Translations under genes and position numbers: made by a program | From: Alphaproteobacteria bacterium | GTDB taxonomy: Bacteria > Pseudomonadota > Alphaproteobacteria > Rhodobacterales > Rhodobacteraceae | Reading direction: 5' to 3' | DNA: 7,275 nucleotides | Assembly: GCA_030425945.1 (NCBI GenBank) | Contig: JAUHZL010000146.1 | Coordinates: forward strand, 1-7,275 | Part shown: in pieces, positions 5,987 through 7,275 of the stretch | Numbering within the stretch: the stretch's first letter is position 1 | Layout of the letters: every line of letters starts with the position of its first letter | The notes under the pieces: model-generated | The model's database searches: none | The model's input: the letters and a program-made list of their open reading frames with translations, nothing else | What the model was told of the DNA's origin: nothing

Positions 5987-6445
5987 ATGCACCCTGACGA
6001 TCCGCAGTACAGCCTCCTTCTTGCTCTGCACGGAGCATCTGTTGAGGATTCTCCGTTCCGGATAGGGAAAATTCCCGCTGAAGTTGCAGAACTTCTTGGC
6101 TGGAGGTCTCGTGACGTAATGTTCACTAACAGGGATGCACAAAAGCTGCGGCATCATCCGATGCATGGAATGGACGCAAACCGCGCCCTACATCTTCCGA
6201 TGGTCCTGAGCAACGGGGACTATTGGCAGACCCGTAATCGAGGAACTGAGCTCCAAATCGAAGTAGTACTCCACGAACCGGACCAGCCCAATAGAGCGTA
6301 TTTTCTCGTCTTGGCGCGAGACAAAGAGGATCGCGGTATCTTCATTCGAACGTTTTACTTCACCGCAAAACTTACCCGAAGCAAGATGAAGCGGGCGGTA
6401 TGTATCAGGGATAGAAGTGGACTCGCCTACTTTAAGACGGGATGA
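5987..6445 (+). CDS. Hypothetical protein, possible BECR-fold (phage-type) nuclease
   Basis: A 152-residue protein of unlike codon use, the only substantial ORF in the island. Its pattern resembles phage-type BECR domains (barnase/EndoU/ColicinE5-D/RelE-like RNases). The segment FRIGKIPAEVAELLG (24-38) is followed by RDVMFTNRDAQKLRHHP (42-58), the helix with K and H where these domains have K-x-x-x-H, then ALHLPMVL, a strand pair (LQIEVVLHE and AYFLVLARD), and the closing strand IFIRTFYFTAKLTRSKMKR. H55 or H56, R119 and the C-terminal R/K cluster would be the active-site candidates. This reading comes from pattern memory, not alignment. The ATG has no Shine-Dalgarno and is the first start after an in-frame TGA at 5954, so the true start is uncertain. 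No antitoxin or immunity gene is adjacent. A gene is likely; the fold is tentative. Confidence 0.55.
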   Translation: MHPDDPQYSLLLALHGASVEDSPFRIGKIPAEVAELLGWRSRDVMFTNRDAQKLRHHPMHGMDANRALHLPMVLSNGDYWQTRNRGTELQIEVVLHEPDQPNRAYFLVLARDKEDRGIFIRTFYFTAKLTRSKMKRAVCIRDRSGLAYFKTG

Positions 6446-6446
6446 G

Positions 6447-6467
6447 GTGGGGGACCCACAACCCCCC
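6447..6467 (+). terminator. Alternative hairpins just after the 152-aa gene
   Basis: Two mutually exclusive stems begin 2 bases after the stop codon: GTGGG-GGA-CCCAC (6447-6459) and GGGGG (6449-6453) with CCCCC (6462-6466) around an 8-base loop. Neither is followed by a T-run on either strand, so intrinsic termination would be weak. The position directly after the stop is the main reason to list it. Confidence 0.3.
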
Positions 6468-6525
6468 TAGAGTTCAGTCTTGCGACTAACTGCGGACGTG
6501 GGCTTTACCGCATTCCCTCAACCTC

Positions 6526-6554
6526 AATATAGTGAATCGCGCTCAACATTTCAA
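6526..6554 (-). promoter_or_regulatory. Near-consensus sigma-70 promoter on the minus strand
   Basis: On the minus strand, TTGAAA (6554-6549) and TATATT (6531-6526) are separated by exactly 17 bases, each 5 of 6 to consensus. Transcription would begin near 6519 and run leftwards, antisense to the 152-aa ORF. No minus-strand gene I can support lies between here and msrA at 4920. The first ATG downstream, in GAGGGAATGCGGTAA, gives a two-codon frame. This is the best promoter by eye in the window, but it remains a prediction. Confidence 0.55.
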
Positions 6555-6563
6555 GACAAGTCT

Positions 6564-6577
6564 TTGATTCTAATCAA
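6564..6577. promoter_or_regulatory. Perfect FNR/FnrL-type box
   Basis: TTGAT-TCTA-ATCAA matches the TTGAT-N4-ATCAA consensus of FNR-family oxygen regulators exactly; Rhodobacteraceae FnrL uses the same site. Its centre (6570.5) lies about 51 bases upstream of the start predicted for the minus-strand promoter. That is one helical turn from the classical -41.5 and -61.5 positions but is neither of them. Other Crp/Fnr-family regulators (TTG-N8-CAA) could also bind. Confidence 0.55.
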
Positions 6578-6628
6578 GGAATCCCAAGGCCGAAAAATCG
6601 AATCGTTTTCAATATGTTACCGCCCGTC

Positions 6629-6675
6629 GGCCGCCCTGTAGGTCGACGTGACGGCGAAGGCCGTTGAAGGCGGCC
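6629..6675 (-). terminator. Nested inverted repeats downstream of the DUF3592-like gene
   Basis: GGCCGCC (6629-6635) pairs with GGCGGCC (6669-6675), enclosing a second perfect stem ACGGC-GAAG-GCCGT (6651-6664). The structure begins 6 bases after the stop codon of the membrane protein gene and could end the argG transcript. No T-run follows immediately on the minus strand; the nearest is about 30 bases further on, near 6595. A weak or Rho-assisted end is more likely than a strong intrinsic terminator. Confidence 0.3.
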
Positions 6676-6681
6676 CTCTCA

Positions 6682-7143
6682 TCAGTCGCCCTGGTCAAAC
6701 TCGCGGGGCACGACCACCATCCGGGCGAAGAGCCAGACCGACAGACCCACGGGCACCAGGCCGAGCGCGAGGAAGGCCGCGCCGAAGAGCCAGAGCGACC
6801 AGAAGCCGGTCACCCGGACGTAGGGGTAGTCGGGGTTGCTGTAGACCTCGATCACGCGGCCTTCGGACCAGCCGTGGTCCGAGGCGGCATAGCGGGTCGT
6901 GGCTGTCCGCGTCGTGCCGTCGGGCGCGGGGACGCGGAGCACGGGCTGCCAGCGACAGCCGTCGTCGTCGCAGGTCGGGGGGTTCTCGATCACCTCGGCG
7001 CGGACGAGCGCGGCCCCGTCGAGGTAGTCGAAGGTGGCCTTGAGGTCCCACGCCCCGAAGAGCGCGAAGCCGCCGCCGCCGAGGAGGAAGACGAGCGCGC
7101 CCCAGAAGGTCGGCCAGTCGATCCTCGTCCGGCGGCTGGCCAT
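6682..7143 (-). CDS. DUF3592-like two-pass membrane protein
   Basis: A 153-residue protein with one hydrophobic segment near each end (about 13-32 and 113-144) and a soluble middle domain of short strands. The middle includes AALVRAEVIENP, WQPVLRVPAPDG and EGRVIEVYSNPDYPYVRV, the last matching the turn before the second membrane segment in DUF3592 proteins, whose function is unknown. The loop carries C58-x4-C63 (CDDDGC); if it faces the periplasm, these could form a disulfide. The ATG at 7143 is separated from the argG stop by a single base (TAACATG) and has only a weak GGGG in front. Expression therefore probably depends on argG translation by termination-reinitiation. A functional link to arginine synthesis is not evident and the pairing may be only positional. 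Confidence 0.7.
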   Translation of the reverse strand: MASRRTRIDWPTFWGALVFLLGGGGFALFGAWDLKATFDYLDGAALVRAEVIENPPTCDDDGCRWQPVLRVPAPDGTTRTATTRYAASDHGWSEGRVIEVYSNPDYPYVRVTGFWSLWLFGAAFLALGLVPVGLSVWLFARMVVVPREFDQGD

Positions 7144-7144
7144 G

Positions 7145-7275
7145 TTACCCCAGACGCCGCTTCCGGGCGGCCAGCAGCTTGAGCCGCAGCGCGTTGAGCT
7201 GGATGAAGCCCTGCGCGTCCTTCTGGTCGTAGGCGCCGGCGTCCTCCTCGAAGGTGACGTGGGCCTCCGAGTAGA
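7145..7275 (-). CDS. argG: Argininosuccinate synthase, C-terminal fragment
   Basis: ArgG joins citrulline and aspartate using ATP in the penultimate step of arginine synthesis. Only the last 43 codons are inside the window; the gene enters from the right edge. The translation, YSEAHVTFEEDAGAYDQKD followed by QGFIQLNALRLKLLAARKRR, is the characteristic C-terminal helix region of bacterial ArgG, ending in TAA at 7147-7145. The AYDQ...GFI.L..LR pattern is diagnostic of the family and the arginine/lysine-rich tail is usual in alphaproteobacteria. The next gene starts one base after the stop. There is no sign of truncation other than the window edge. Confidence 0.92.
   Translation of the reverse strand, partial: YSEAHVTFEEDAGAYDQKDAQGFIQLNALRLKLLAARKRRLG

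Larger units (their letters stand above)
5800..6625. other. AT-richer, probably acquired island
   Basis: Composition drops sharply after the sulfotransferase-like gene: GC is 32 of 60 in 5881-5940 and 24 of 60 in 6541-6600, against about 43 of 60 in a maeB block. GC-rich sequence resumes near 6620. Contents are one plausible gene (5987-6445), a minus-strand promoter with an FNR box, and short hairpins. I found no integrase, transposase, tRNA, or clear flanking direct repeats. The region 5795-5986 holds only short frames, including a 30-codon one at 5905-5997, and nothing I can support. Boundaries are approximate. Confidence 0.6.

Noticed and set aside
5905..5997. 30-codon frame overlapping the start of the 152-aa gene, considered as a leader peptide
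   Set aside because: No Shine-Dalgarno and no supporting pattern; short frames like this are expected by chance in AT-richer DNA.
5802..6166. Two minus-strand frames (78 and 67 codons) at the left of the island, considered as an antitoxin
   Set aside because: No ribosome site, no recognisable motif, and overlap with each other and with the 152-aa gene.
6491..6512. TGCGG...CCGCA inverted repeat considered as a regulatory site
   Set aside because: A 5-bp stem with a 12-base loop is within chance expectation and has no positional support.

Overview
The window looks like a chromosomal segment of a GC-rich alphaproteobacterium, most likely a Rhodobacteraceae member. The basis is the protein flavour of MutS, MaeB and ArgG, about 70% GC in the housekeeping genes (43 of 60 in the block 2341-2400), and a perfect FNR/FnrL-type box. 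This assignment rests on recognition only; no search was run.

Layout, left to right. (1) 1-143, minus: the start of mutS. (2) 218-971, minus: a two-gene cassette, a 92-aa unknown protein followed by a HEPN-like protein, overlapping by 23 bases, pointing toward mutS and divergent from maeB. It has the architecture of a toxin-antitoxin pair, but the partner lacks the nucleotidyltransferase signature of classical MNT/HEPN modules. (3) 1130-4249, plus: maeB (NADP-malic enzyme with a phosphotransacetylase-like tail) and a PfkB/ribokinase-family kinase, 3 bases apart. (4) 4246-4920, minus: an exported MsrA-type methionine sulfoxide reductase, converging on the kinase with a 4-base stop-codon overlap. 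(5) 5087-5794, plus: a small sulfotransferase-like P-loop protein, preceded by a perfect 10-bp inverted repeat. (6) About 5800-6625: a compositionally different stretch (53% GC in 5881-5940, 40% in 6541-6600). It holds a 152-aa ORF that I read as a possible BECR-fold (barnase/EndoU/RelE-like) nuclease of phage type. Beyond it, on the opposite strand, lies a near-consensus sigma-70 promoter with a perfect FNR box upstream and no recognisable gene to drive. (7) 6682-7275, minus: the end of argG and a DUF3592-like membrane protein starting one base after the argG stop.

How the genes fit together: maeB and the kinase are probably one central-metabolism transcription unit, and argG plus the membrane protein another. 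The two accessory loci (the HEPN cassette and the AT-richer island) sit between housekeeping genes and look acquired. They are the best candidates for undescribed biology here: a HEPN toxin-like pair with an unusual small partner, and a solitary BECR-like ORF faced by an orphan, possibly oxygen-responsive antisense promoter.
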